Source of the DNA: Chinchilla lanigera | Lineage: Eukaryota; Chordata; Mammalia; Rodentia; Chinchillidae | Length of the DNA stretch: 64,000 nt | Reading direction: 5' to 3' | Assembly: GCF_000276665.1 (NCBI RefSeq) | Contig: NW_004955425.1 | Span: 27,512,132 to 27,576,131 of the forward strand | Shown: positions 22,800-32,959 of the stretch, piece after piece | How positions within the stretch are numbered: the first letter of the stretch is position 1 | Layout of the letters: every line of letters begins with the position of its first letter | Translations under genes and position numbers: made by a program | Notes under the pieces: model-generated | Databases searched by the model: none | What the model was told of the DNA's origin: nothing | Seen by the model: only the letters and a program-made list of their open reading frames with translations

Positions 22800-23775
22800 A
22801 TCATATGAGGGGATAAATGATGCAAACACCATTTAGGGTTGTTTGCTGAAAACAATTAAGAATGGTACGATATCACACTTAGATTCTGAGGCTGCTGCTT
22901 TCTTCTGGATAACACCAGTCCTTTCACACTGCATTCAGTGTAAGCTGTACTCTGAAAGAAATGTGCAGCAACCTAGGGGCCACTGCACTGACTGCACATT
23001 TCCTTGTGTTATGATAAATCTCTTTTAAAGACATACTCATTAATGAAACCAGCATCAACACATATTCTTACTTCAAACTGGTGAGACAATGTAACATAGC
23101 AGAGGCCCTTCTATCTGAAGGCTCATCACTGATCAGGAAGCCTGTAAAAATGGTATTTAAACAGACTAAAACAAAGCCTTGTCAAAGTGTGAAGTTTAGC
23201 TCCTTCAAACAATCAGAATCTGCTTTTTGAGGAAAGCTAGTAACAATACTTACTAACATTACTGTTTATAAATGAATATTTTATCTGTGTATGCCATTTA
23301 GGCATGGCTTTTAGAAGCCTCTAGAGTAGACTAGTACAACAATTTGCATTCTTTTTTTAATTAAAAAATTTTGTTAGTGAATTTTTGCAGTACGCAATGA
23401 TTATATTCTTAAGTGTTCTAGTGTATTTTGTTTTTTTTCTGGTGGTGGAGCTCACTGCTACAAATGTCGAAGTGTTTCAAGAAACAGGAAATGCCCTATA
23501 AAAGATAAAAACATAGGTGGTAAGAGCTAATCTGCACCTGCTCATAGATACTAGCTAAGCGCAAAGGTAACACATTTGCCATGTCATTCTTTACCTGAAC
23601 AAAGGAGAGACTAATCTAGATTCTCCAGCCAATGACAAAGGCAACTACAATGTGTATCTACATAGCCACATAGTTCCCTTGTTTCAAGTTAATGTTATTT
23701 TAATTACCTGAAACTACAAAAAATAACACATGAAACAGCATGAACTCAGAAAATTTTTTTATCTTACTTATTCTT
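22800..23775. other. intron, no recognised element
   Basis: About 1 kb of intron. I recognise nothing with confidence; part may be old L1 or LTR remnant. Confidence 0.45.
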
Positions 23776-23779
23776 TTAT

Positions 23780-23848
23780 AGAGCTGGGGATGGAACCTAG
23801 GGCATCAGGCATGTTTGGCAAGTGTTCTACCACTGAGCTACATCCTCA
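23780..23848 (-). repeat. ID-like SINE, diverged
   Basis: gagctggggatggaacctag, gcatgtttggcaagtgttct and accactgagctacatcctca form a reverse-oriented old ID-like element without a clear tail. Confidence 0.65.
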
Positions 23849-23849
23849 A

Positions 23850-24600
23850 ACTTTGTATTAACTGAGGGAAGTAAGTACAAACATAAGAAATTTATGGTAT
23901 ATTAAAAAATGCAGTCCGTGTTTATATAAAATTGAAGGTCCAAAAGCTACATAAAGTCAGAATTATTTATTTTTCAAGAGAAACAAGGTAGCCGTAACAG
24001 TGAGAACCAGGTCTACAAAGATTTGACAAGATGACAAAGTAATGCTTGTGTACATATGGCACTCCACAAAATTCCTGACCAGTAATAAAACTGTCACAGG
24101 AAGCTCCTATAGGAAGTAAATAGGAAGTAAATCAGCACTGGCATTATTAAAATGAGCTTAATATTTTTAAAAGATAATTTTAAAGGGTCTTAGCAGAGCA
24201 CAAGAGCTCAATTAATCCATGGGCAGAGAAGAAAATAATCTACAGGGCCCTTCTCAAAGGGAAGTTGGGTATGAAACAGTTACATTACATTTAAAAACAT
24301 ACGCAAATCTTGGTATATCATCATGTTTGAAATAAACATGTGCTTACTTATAGTCTATGTGGTACAAGATGAAACAGAAACTACTCAACCAAGCTCTATG
24401 CAACATTTTCAACCTTATTAACTGACAGAATTAAGATTGTGAAAGAGACGAGGGGCAGTAGGGAATAATCTCACAACCTGGACCTTGCTAAAATGTGAAA
24501 ACAAGTACCTGAGCAGAGGATGTTAAGATGGGGGAGACGTGAATTGCAAAAACTGGTGGAACAAAATTTGAGACAAAATGTGTATTTCATAATTGTAGTT
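23850..24600. other. intron, no recognised element
   Basis: AT-rich intron. One small local duplication is visible (aggaagtaaa twice at 24111-24131). Confidence 0.5.
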
Positions 24601-24602
24601 AA

Positions 24603-24850
24603 GGAGCTGCGGATGTAGCTCAGCAGCACAGCGCCTGCCTGGCAAGCATGAAGTCATGAGTTCAAGTGCTGGTACCACCAAAAAAAAAAAAAAAAAGAAA
24701 GAAAGAAAGAAAGAAAACACTGAAGTCTTAGCGGGGCATGGTGGCACACAACTGTAATCCCAGCACTTGGGAGGCTGAGGCAGGAGGATCCTTGCGAGTT
24801 CAAGACCAGCCTGGGCTACAAAGTGAGCCCAGGGCCAGTTTGTAAAATAA
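24603..24850 (+). repeat. ID-like SINE followed by B1-like SINE
   Basis: An ID-like element (24603-24717) with box A gatgtagctcagcagc and a tail of A16 then (gaaa)n is followed by a B1-like element (24728-24845) beginning gcggggcatggtggcacaca. Both are forward, so the second probably landed in the A-rich tail of the first. Confidence 0.9.
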
Positions 24851-24984
24851 TAGAATCACAATACCGTATCAGTCAGCTTGACCAATAATTATATTCTGTT
24901 CAAGTGAAAGCTTAATAATAATTATTATAGAATACCATTATTATCTTTTTTCCTAAATCTTTTCAGCTTATCTTTATTAGGAGA

Positions 24985-25063
24985 GAGCACTGCAGACTGA
25001 ACTGAAGGTCTAGCACATGCTAGGCAAGCACTGTTCTACTCAGCATCCTCAGCCTGATTATCT
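24985..25063 (-). repeat. ID-like SINE, diverged
   Basis: gagcactgcagactgaactg, tagcacatgctaggcaagca and tactcagcatcctcagcc, reverse orientation. Confidence 0.55.
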
Positions 25064-25149
25064 TTTTTGAGTACTACTAACATATTTTGAAGCACAAATA
25101 ATTGCTATTTTTCGTAACATAAAGGAAGGTTTAAAAACACAACCAATAG

Positions 25150-25430
25150 CAGGGCGCGGTGGTGCACGCCTGTAATCCCATCTACTTGGGAGACTATGGC
25201 AGGAGGAACACTGTGAGTTCAAGGCCAAGCTGGGCTACTTGGCGAGTTCAGGGACAGCTTGAACTATACTCTGAGACCTTGTTTCTAAAAAACAAACAAA
25301 AAGGGCCAGGTGTAGTGGCATACACCTGTAACCCCAGCACTTGAGGATGGCTGTGAGTTCAAAGCCAGCCTGAACTACACAGTGAGACCTTGTCTTAAAA
25401 AAAAAAAAAAAAAAAAAACAAAACAAAACA
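25150..25430 (+). repeat. two B1-like SINEs in a row
   Basis: The first unit (25150-25292) begins cagggcgcggtggtgcacgc and ends in an A-rich aacaaacaaa tail. The second (25302-25430) begins ggccaggtgtagtggcatac and ends in about 20 A. The same-strand arrangement points to insertion into the first tail. Confidence 0.9.
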
Positions 25431-25740
25431 TAAATTAAAAACAGAACCAGCAAAACAAAACGTTAATAATTTATCATTGCCTAGTTAATAATTTATCAAA
25501 TGATAAATTGTTTTTACCTCAAGTGAAGGTAATATAAGTACAATATTGTTTAGATAGGTAACAAGGAAGAACTTTTTAAAAAAGAGATTATACTAAAAAA
25601 AAAGCAAGAAACAATGAGCAGAATTATGAAGAAACTGCTACATAACTAAAGTCCCTGATACCAATTTAAAATTTTTCATTGAAGATTTTTAAGAAATAAT
25701 TAATAAAAGGAGGTTAACAAATTTTTAAAATACTACTTAG

Positions 25741-25945
25741 GTCGGGGGATGGTAGCATGCCTGTAATCCCAGCTACTGGGAAGGCTGAGGCAAGCTGTTC
25801 ACAAGTTCATGGCTACGCAGGGGCAATTAGCAACACTGCCTCAAAAAATAAAAAAAATTTGAAAAATGGGTAAAGCGGTGTGGCTCAGTGCTATGCAGAA
25901 CCCTTGCCTAGCATGTATGAGACCCTGGGTTCAATCCCCAGTAAT
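25741..25945 (+). repeat. B1-like SINE plus ID-like SINE
   Basis: A B1-like unit (25741-25856, gtcgggggatggtagcatgc) is followed by an old ID-like unit (25868-25945, aagcggtgtggctcagtgct to ctgggttcaatccccagta), both forward. Confidence 0.8.
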
Positions 25946-26369
25946 TAACACACATACACTGCTTAGGAACTCCTTATTCTAAATGCAAAATATTACTCTG
26001 ATATTTTTACTAAACACAGAAGAGACCTCTGTAATTACTTCCCATACAAACTTGTAAAGTTAGTTTTACAACACTAAATAAGAACAGATACCGCTGAGAA
26101 AGACCATAATATTACTTTAGGATATGTTCAGCTATCAATTGACCATTTTTGAAATACTAGGTACAGATACCCTTCCTTCAAAATTCCAAACACTGTGAAT
26201 TAACATATGTAATGCGCTCACAGTTCCTTTTTAAAATACTCTCTAAATAACCTATTTTAAAATATAAATATTTTATTGTTAATTGTAAAATGTTTCAGCC
26301 TAGCCTTTTGTTGCTGTTTATTTGCTGAAATGTGACATACAGAACAATGATTTTAGAATTAGGAAAAGC

Positions 26370-26530
26370 CAAGTTGAATCTTGTTCTCTTCATTTCCTAG
26401 CTATGTAATCTTGGAGAAGGTATTTAGTATCTCTGAGCTTACATTTTTCATCTATTAAATAAAGACAATAAAAAGGATTTCATGTAAGATAATAACATCA
26501 CGAAATTAAACAAGTAGCTCCTAGCAGACT
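26370..26530 (+). repeat. MIR SINE
   Basis: tcctagctatgtaatcttgg, then agcttacatttttcatctat and ataaagacaataaaaaggat follow the MIR core and downstream part in sense orientation. Confidence 0.7.
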
Positions 26531-26840
26531 GACATAGCATGATCACAACAAATTTAAGAAGTAACCCTAAGACTCCAGTATCCTCTTAACCTGGCAATTC
26601 AAAATCTCAGAGAAAGAACAGAAAGTCGACTTAAAGTGATTTGATTTTCTTGTTCTGAACAAAACGGTTTTATATTGCATGCATTTTTGATGCCTGCTTT
26701 GATTTTTGGCTTATGGGAACTGTATATTTCAAAGAAAAGAGAAACAACTTATTTTTGCCAACATGACAACTAAAAAGCATTCATCAAATTCTTTCATATA
26801 TTGTTTGGCAAGTGTTAAATTCTTTCTAAAAAGCAGCTTA

Positions 26841-26945
26841 GGCCAGGTATATAGCTCAGTGGCACAAGTGCCTGCCTGGCAAGCATAAGGTCCTGAGTTT
26901 GATTCCCGGTACCAAAAAAAAAAAAAATGGTAAAAAAAAAAAATT
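26841..26945 (+). repeat. ID-like SINE with perfect 16-bp TSD
   Basis: Forward orientation: ggccaggtatatagctcagt, gcctgcctggcaagcataag and gattcccggtaccaaaaaaa, with an A-rich tail that includes tggt. Perfect direct repeats tctaaaaagcagctta are at 26825-26840 and 26947-26962. Confidence 0.95.
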
Positions 26946-27428
26946 ATCTAAAAAGCAGCTTAGCAAAACGTATCAATGAACATATCTTGTAACCCACACA
27001 TTTTATATTCATCATTATCACAAGGGTATTATGAGATGTAAACAAAATTTGTTATTTCCACTGATGTACACAATGGAAAATAAAATAGAACTTTAATGTT
27101 CATCAAGAAAGGACCAATTACTTTACTACCTGACTGTGCATTTGAATTATCTATAAACAGATTATTTGGGTAATGATATGGTATGATGACGAGAGATAAA
27201 TACATCAATTTTAAACCCTCTTGGTATTTGATGTCTTTTTATTATTTAAGCCAAGGGGTCTTCAAGCTAACAAAGCCAGGATAAAGTTATTTGTATCTGC
27301 CAATATGATCAGAGGACAAGTTAAAAAAAAGTTTTATATCATTAAATACAATATACAAAGGCTAAATACATCAATTAGGAAAAAAACCCTACTATATCCC
27401 TCAAGTTAAAAAATATATATGTATTTAC

Positions 27429-27520
27429 CTGATGATGATGAAGTTAGTGAAGCTGAAGATGATGGATCAAGCGCTGGTCCAAATAGGGGATCCCACGCAA
27501 GTAAGTCACTGGTCCCTTTT
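27429..27520 (-). CDS. FCHO2: FCHO2 exon: linker with WDPLFG motif
   Basis: The exon is 92 bp. It starts with the third base of a Glu codon, then [18 protein letters not shown], a serine-rich tail [12 protein letters not shown] and one base of Ala. The acceptor is gcatgatag and the donor gtaaat. The [10 protein letters not shown] block is the most constrained-looking part of this linker and resembles short motifs that bind endocytic adaptors (inference). I rejected a nearer AG (aaaag before GGACC) because it would break the frame with the exon ending GA at 29105. Confidence 0.96.
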
Positions 27521-29104
27521 CTATCATGCCATTAAAAAAATAATTTTAACAAAAGAACATTTTATTAGTAGAAAATCTAGTCACCTATTTTTATTTCACA
27601 GAATTCTAACAGCTTAGTATACACAATTAAAAGGCTGGATACACTGCCAATGGTTTATGTAAGTAACTTAATAGACTTAGCAGAACCTAAAATAACATCA
27701 TATGATGTTGGCAGGGCAGAACAGGGAATTATTCCCTAGGTCATACCTGGTTGGAGTCTAACAACATTGAGGTGCTGTCAAAATGGAAATGATGGTTTTA
27801 GCTTTACAAATGAAGGAAAGCGGCACAAAGGGTCTAAAATGAACAGTCCAAAACAGACAGCTAAACTGATTCTAAGATAGTATCAGCTCAGCTGATTCAT
27901 ATCTAGTACCCAGTCTCAGACAGAAAATTGAAGTGATATGAAATCCATTAAGATTTTACAAAGCCACACTTTTTTCAAAGATGGATACAAAGAGCAAAGG
28001 AATTTGTAGAAGTCCTTTGAAGTACAGAACTATGGTTTGAGTATTTTAATATATTAAAACTGCCATTAAATTTTAAAATATCTTAAGAAATCTTAAGTAG
28101 AAAGCCGGCCCACTATAGTAAAAATGTTACGGTAATCTAAAAGTACCTATCTAGTATCTGAACGCATACCTATGCACACTATACATTATATGAGAAAGCC
28201 TAATACTGTGACTGCATAAAAATTCTTAAAAAAAAAAAATTTTAAATGCTAAACAAGTTATCTTGCAAAACAATTCAATTAAGTCCACATTTTACTCATT
28301 AAGAAACATGAACTTAAAATATTCTTACAAGTAGAAAAATACAGACTCATGCAACATTAGCTTAATACTTTTTATTCATTTTAAGAAGACCTGGCAACAT
28401 GTCACTTGGCCCTCTCTGTCTTTTCATCTTGACATCCATTCCCATTTTGGAGCTCATGAAATATTTTATAAAGTTACAGGCAAAATTAAGGGATGAAACA
28501 AGAAAACTTCCCTGACAACAACTAGCTGAAACACAGACTTGTATAAACTTAGATTATATCATCATTTATTTAGCAGCACTGAGGCCACCACAAGCAAATG
28601 CAGTTTAAAAAAAAAAAACTGTAAAAATATTATTAAGTGAAAAATACCTAAAAACTCCAACATAACTTTTCATAATTTAGAGAACAGGATGATTAACACT
28701 TTAATAGCACTGAAACTGCAGAAAGGTAATTCTCTAGAAAACTCTCAGAAGAAAGGACAACAGCAGGATACCAAAAATCTAAATGTGACAACAAGAATGA
28801 GATAAACAGAGAACAGAAGATGTTAAAATATTCTGTATGATGCTACAATGGTGGATACATGTCACTACGTATTTATCAAAACTCAGAACATACAACGTCA
28901 AGATTGAACCCTGAGGTACACTGAGACTGAGTAATTATGAGGTGTCTAAGTGCAGATGCATCACCTGTAACAAATGTACTGCTCTGGTGAGGGATTATGA
29001 TGGGAAGGCTGAAAAAATATGGGACACCTCTGTATCTTCCATTAGTTTTGCTCTGAACCTAAAATCATTTGAAAATATAGTCTATTTTTAAAAGTGGAAC
29101 TTAC
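27521..29104. other. intron, no recognised element
   Basis: About 1.6 kb of AT-rich intron between exons 27429-27520 and 29105-29147. I recognise no repeats here, which is notable for this window. Confidence 0.5.
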
Positions 29105-29147
29105 TCATTGGGTGTAGCAGATGGTTTTGATTTTGTTAACTCTTCAC
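29105..29147 (-). CDS. FCHO2: FCHO2 exon: short linker exon (43 bp)
   Basis: This 43-bp exon completes a Ser codon and then encodes EELTKSKPSATPN plus two bases of Glu. The acceptor is taattag and the donor gtaagt. The 13 full codons link the upstream NRNSSS segment to KGTSDLLAW. It is too short to appear as an open frame and was found by matching the expected FCHO2 order. Confidence 0.95.
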
Positions 29148-30669
29148 CTAATTAAAAAATTAAAATATTATCAGAAAATTCATAATCTGAGAAATACAAC
29201 ATTTTAGCAAAACAGGTAAACTACATACATATCCCAATGCTGTGAACAATTCAAAAATTTTGGAAGTAATAATTTTAATATAAACAAGGAGAAAGTACAT
29301 AGCTGAATTTCTGCTGAATTTTGATTTCTTCCAATAACTCTGGTAAGAAACTACTCATTATCAACTAAAGTACACTATTCATTAAAATAAAATTATTGTT
29401 TAAAGGAGAAAAATAAAGGTTGTAACTTTCAAAAACAGAAGAAAACATCTACATACATACACAAATTCTGCTCAAGAATTTTAACTGATGAACCATAAAA
29501 ACATTTTCAAGTTCTAAGAATTTTCTTTACATTAAAGAATCTTTGTATTTATTAGTTTTGCTTCTTTCTTCCCCATTCCCATTCCCCTCCCCTCAACCTC
29601 CTTCTCCCCTCCTTATTTACAAAAGCTTTCTATTAATACTTATTACATTGGCCAAAAGTTATGATTAGCTCTTGAAGGAAATCCTATTTTGGAAAATTAA
29701 AATTTGTATAGCAACCTGGAACAACTGTCTGTTTTACTAATGATTGCATTTGTGAAGCTTCTCATTTAAAAAACAAGTGAGAAACAGGAATAGCATTAGT
29801 AATGTAAAAGTCATGCTGGGGTATAAGCAACTTGCCCTGCACCTAACATTATGCATCTCCAAGAAATAAATACCTATTCACACTATATTTTTCCATTTGG
29901 CTGTTTGTGCTGCCTCAGAATGCTTATTGTACTATTATCCATTTCTCTGTATTCTCCCTCATCTTCATAATTCAAAAGTCTCATTTTAAGAAGACCTCAT
30001 TTTCCCTAAAACTCCCATCATCAAGCTAACATTCATACTTCTTTTTAATAAAAACATCTTATATTTGATATTTATTATGAATTGATCTTTTAAACTGTGT
30101 TTTAATTTCAATTAAGATTGATATATATTTTCTCAGGTATTCTGTTCACAAATTTGCATAGCTTTTGAGCTGGCTGCTTCAACTCTATTTTTCCAATAAC
30201 TCTTATTACTTTTAATGCATAATTCTGCAAAAAGTGTTAACATCCTAAAATTTTTTGTATTATTAAGCTACTGTTTTCAAAGTCATACAATAGAAATTGC
30301 AATTGTGCTGTAACTAAAAAATAGGTAAAGCTAAACATCATTTTATAAATGCTTTCTGATTCCTGCAACAGAGTATGCCAATGAAATATTTTAACATTCT
30401 TGGTCAGATATTTATTAAATACCATCTTAACATTTAGCTTTGTTAATTTCTGAATACTTTTAGAGCTATTTATTAAATTTTGCCATGCCTGTTAGTGCTC
30501 TAAGAAATAATATCCATATGTTGCTCTATGTTTAAGGAAAATACCCTTCTAGCTGACTGGTAACATTAGTAATGATGGAAAAAATCATTTATTTCTATAA
30601 CTCCTAAGGCTAACAAATTGCCTAATACATTTTAATAGAAAAAATAATCAATTCAAATGTGAGACTTAC
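29148..30669. other. intron, no recognised element
   Basis: AT-rich intron between exons 29105-29147 and 30670-30694. A CT-rich patch at 29567-29610 is the only compositional feature. Confidence 0.5.
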
Positions 30670-30694
30670 TAGAGGAATTTCGATTCATCTGTAC
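30670..30694 (-). CDS. FCHO2: FCHO2 exon: 25-bp exon VQMNRNSS
   Basis: The exon has 25 bases: GTA CAG ATG AAT CGA AAT TCC TCT and one base of Ser. The acceptor is ctcttttag and the donor a strong gtaagt. It encodes VQMNRNSS of the linker. Skipping it alone would shift the frame, so it should be constitutive. It lies 355 bp downstream of the 12-base microexon. Confidence 0.95.
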
Positions 30695-31049
30695 CTAAAA
30701 GAGAAATGCAAAATTACCATTAAACAAATAATACGGTAATAAAATATTTGGTAAAATGTAAATGCTGAGAGCCTAGTTTTAAGTTGTTTTTAATATATCT
30801 GCTCAACTTTAAGTTACATAAAGTATGGGAAAAGCTTTCAGTACTTTTGTTTTATATTTTAAAATAATACATGTACATTTAATATAAAATGAAATATTGC
30901 TAAAATACTAAGAGTACCTACAGCAAGACACTATAACAAGATAATCTAATAACCTAGATTATTAGATACTGAATATTTTGAAAATCAATATTCAAACATT
31001 ACAACTGCTTTCTAAAGACTCAGGCAAAAATATAAAATCTTTTACTTAC

Positions 31050-31061
31050 TGGACTGTGTCG
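31050..31061 (-). CDS. FCHO2: FCHO2 12-base microexon (RHSP)
   Basis: The exon is exactly four codons, CGA CAC AGT CCA (Arg-His-Ser-Pro), between tgctag and gtaagtaag. Upstream exon 35989-36164 ends in phase 0 (PAIS) and the next exon starts in phase 0 (VQMN). The microexon can therefore be included or skipped without changing frame. The tetrapeptide is present in the FCHO2 protein I remember. A pyrimidine run sits displaced upstream and a TGC lies six bases before the exon, which is typical of neuronal microexons controlled by SRRM4. Regulation is inference. Confidence 0.93.
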
Positions 31062-31063
31062 CT

Positions 31064-31565
31064 AGCAGTACATGGAAAAAAAAAAGAGAAACAGTGTTCA
31101 GAACAAAATGTAAACCATCCTATTTTCCAGTTCTAGTAATTTCTCTTCCCTTCTAAATCATACCTAAGTTACCTAGACCTTAAAACACACATACTGCTAG
31201 GGTGAAAAATGTTTGCTAAGCAATCTGGGCAGCAAAATCTTTTCAAATCCCAATATTAACTACTAAAATCTTTTATTATTTTCTAAGTATGAAATTAATA
31301 CACATTCATTTAGAAAATAGGAAAGAGAGAAGTACAAAAAAGAAAATTTATTTTTGCTGCTCTGAAAGAAAATTTAAAGCCACCCACAATCTCCAAAGAG
31401 AGATGCTTAATGCCTTGGCATATACAACATTCTCTAGGTTCTTTCTTATATATAAGTTTTAAATTACTTAAGCTCTTACAAATAAGAATTTTTAACGGTT
31501 CACAATTACTACAACATATATACACCACTTTTGAAGTAACTGCCATTATAATTAGACATTAATCT
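31064..31565. other. intron upstream of RHSP microexon
   Basis: In transcript sense it leads into the 12-base microexon through a pyrimidine run (31075-31095) and TGC six bases before the exon. No repeat recognised. Confidence 0.55.
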
Positions 31566-31569
31566 TGAT

Positions 31570-31618
31570 GCTCGCCTAAAAAGCACAAGGCCTGGGTCTG
31601 ATTCCTAGGACCCTGGGG
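31570..31618 (+). repeat. ID-like SINE fragment
   Basis: ctcgcctaaaaagcacaagg followed by cctgggtctgattcctagga is the B-box half of an ID-like element. Confidence 0.55.
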
Positions 31619-31938
31619 AAAATAGTAGTTTGACGTTATATTTTCGTATGTATACCTGAAAGAAAAAATATTTTCCCCAAAACAAATACACAGACTCCTC
31701 ATAACATTTGATTAAATAACATGAAATAGTGAAAGCTTTATTCTCCATTATCAAGAAAAACAACTATGAATTATGATACTGTACAGATATATTTAACTGT
31801 GGTTGAAAGATATATTTTTCCTATAATATAGTATTTTTCAATTTAAAATATATCAATGGAAAGTTTATTAAAGTAATGTTTTATTTCTCACCAAAAAGCA
31901 AGTTTTACAATGACAGACTAAAAAAAAAAAGCAAAGAG

Positions 31939-32145
31939 GGTGGGGAATATAGCACAGTGGCAGAACATCAGCCAAGCACATGCAAAGCCCTGAGTTCAAT
32001 CCTCAGTACGACCAACAAAAAGAAAACAAAAGAAGTAAGAAAGCTAAGGGGAGTTTGGAGGGTAAAACCTCAGTGATACAGCACTTGCTTAGCATCCACC
32101 AAAGCCCTGGGTTCAATCCCCACAAATGCAAAGAAATAAAAGGCA
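31939..32145 (+). repeat. two ID-like SINEs in a row
   Basis: The first (31939-32028) reads gtggggaatatagcacagtg to cctcagtacgacc. The second (32055-32145) reads gagggtaaaacctcagtgat to tcaatccccacaaatg. Both are forward and belong to the older subfamily. Confidence 0.75.
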
Positions 32146-32399
32146 AAGATGTAATTTTTAAATTCATTTTCATGAAACTTTCTTTTACATAAGGTTCAAA
32201 AGATATGGAAATAACCCTTAAAAATTAAATGAGTAAAAGAATAACACTGCCAGCTCACAAGATTCTGTCCAAGACATACAGCACTGTTTATGCAACAAAT
32301 ACCAGAAATAATCTTCTATATTTTCCCTTTCAGCTTACTTTCAGCAAGCCAAACTAAGCTAAACTAACAAATATGCCTGTATAAAAATCATAAACTAAA

Positions 32400-32612
32400 G
32401 CTAGGGATATAGCTCAGCGGCACAAGCACCTAGCTCGCAAGTTCAAGGTCCTGAGTTCAATTCCTGGTACCGAAGGAAAGAAAAAAACATAAACTACCTA
32501 GCCATGGTGGCACATGCCTATAATTCCAGCACAGGGGTGACTGATGAGGAGGATCTTGTGTTCAAGGCCAGTCTTGTCTATGTATCAAGACTCTGTCTCG
32601 GAAAACAAACAG
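32400..32612 (+). repeat. ID-like SINE plus B1-like SINE
   Basis: The ID-like unit (32400-32487, gctagggatatagctcagcg to ttcctggtaccg) has flanking cataaacta repeats at 32389 and 32488. A B1-like unit (32497-32612) starts just downstream. Confidence 0.85.
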
Positions 32613-32959
32613 TACAGCAAATCATGGCTGCCTAGCAGGCAACAGCAAGGGTAAGCTTCTCTAAATCAAGCACTGGAGGTAAGCAGTGACTAGGTCTACT
32701 CAAAAGTGGTAGGTAGTATCATTTCAGAAATGAAGCCAAGATCACATCATTGAAAAACAGACTCTAAAGAGATTTCATACCAACAATGAAAATCTCTTCA
32801 ATTTGTGTGATCTTGACCCTCAGAACAAAGAAAAAAAAAGAAACATTAAAAAAAGGCAATGAAATGCCTCTTAAAAACTCCCAACTCCCCAAAACAGAAG
32901 CAAGAGGCACCGATGGAGAGGCAATCAATCACCAAATGCTTGAACTATACAAAATGATC

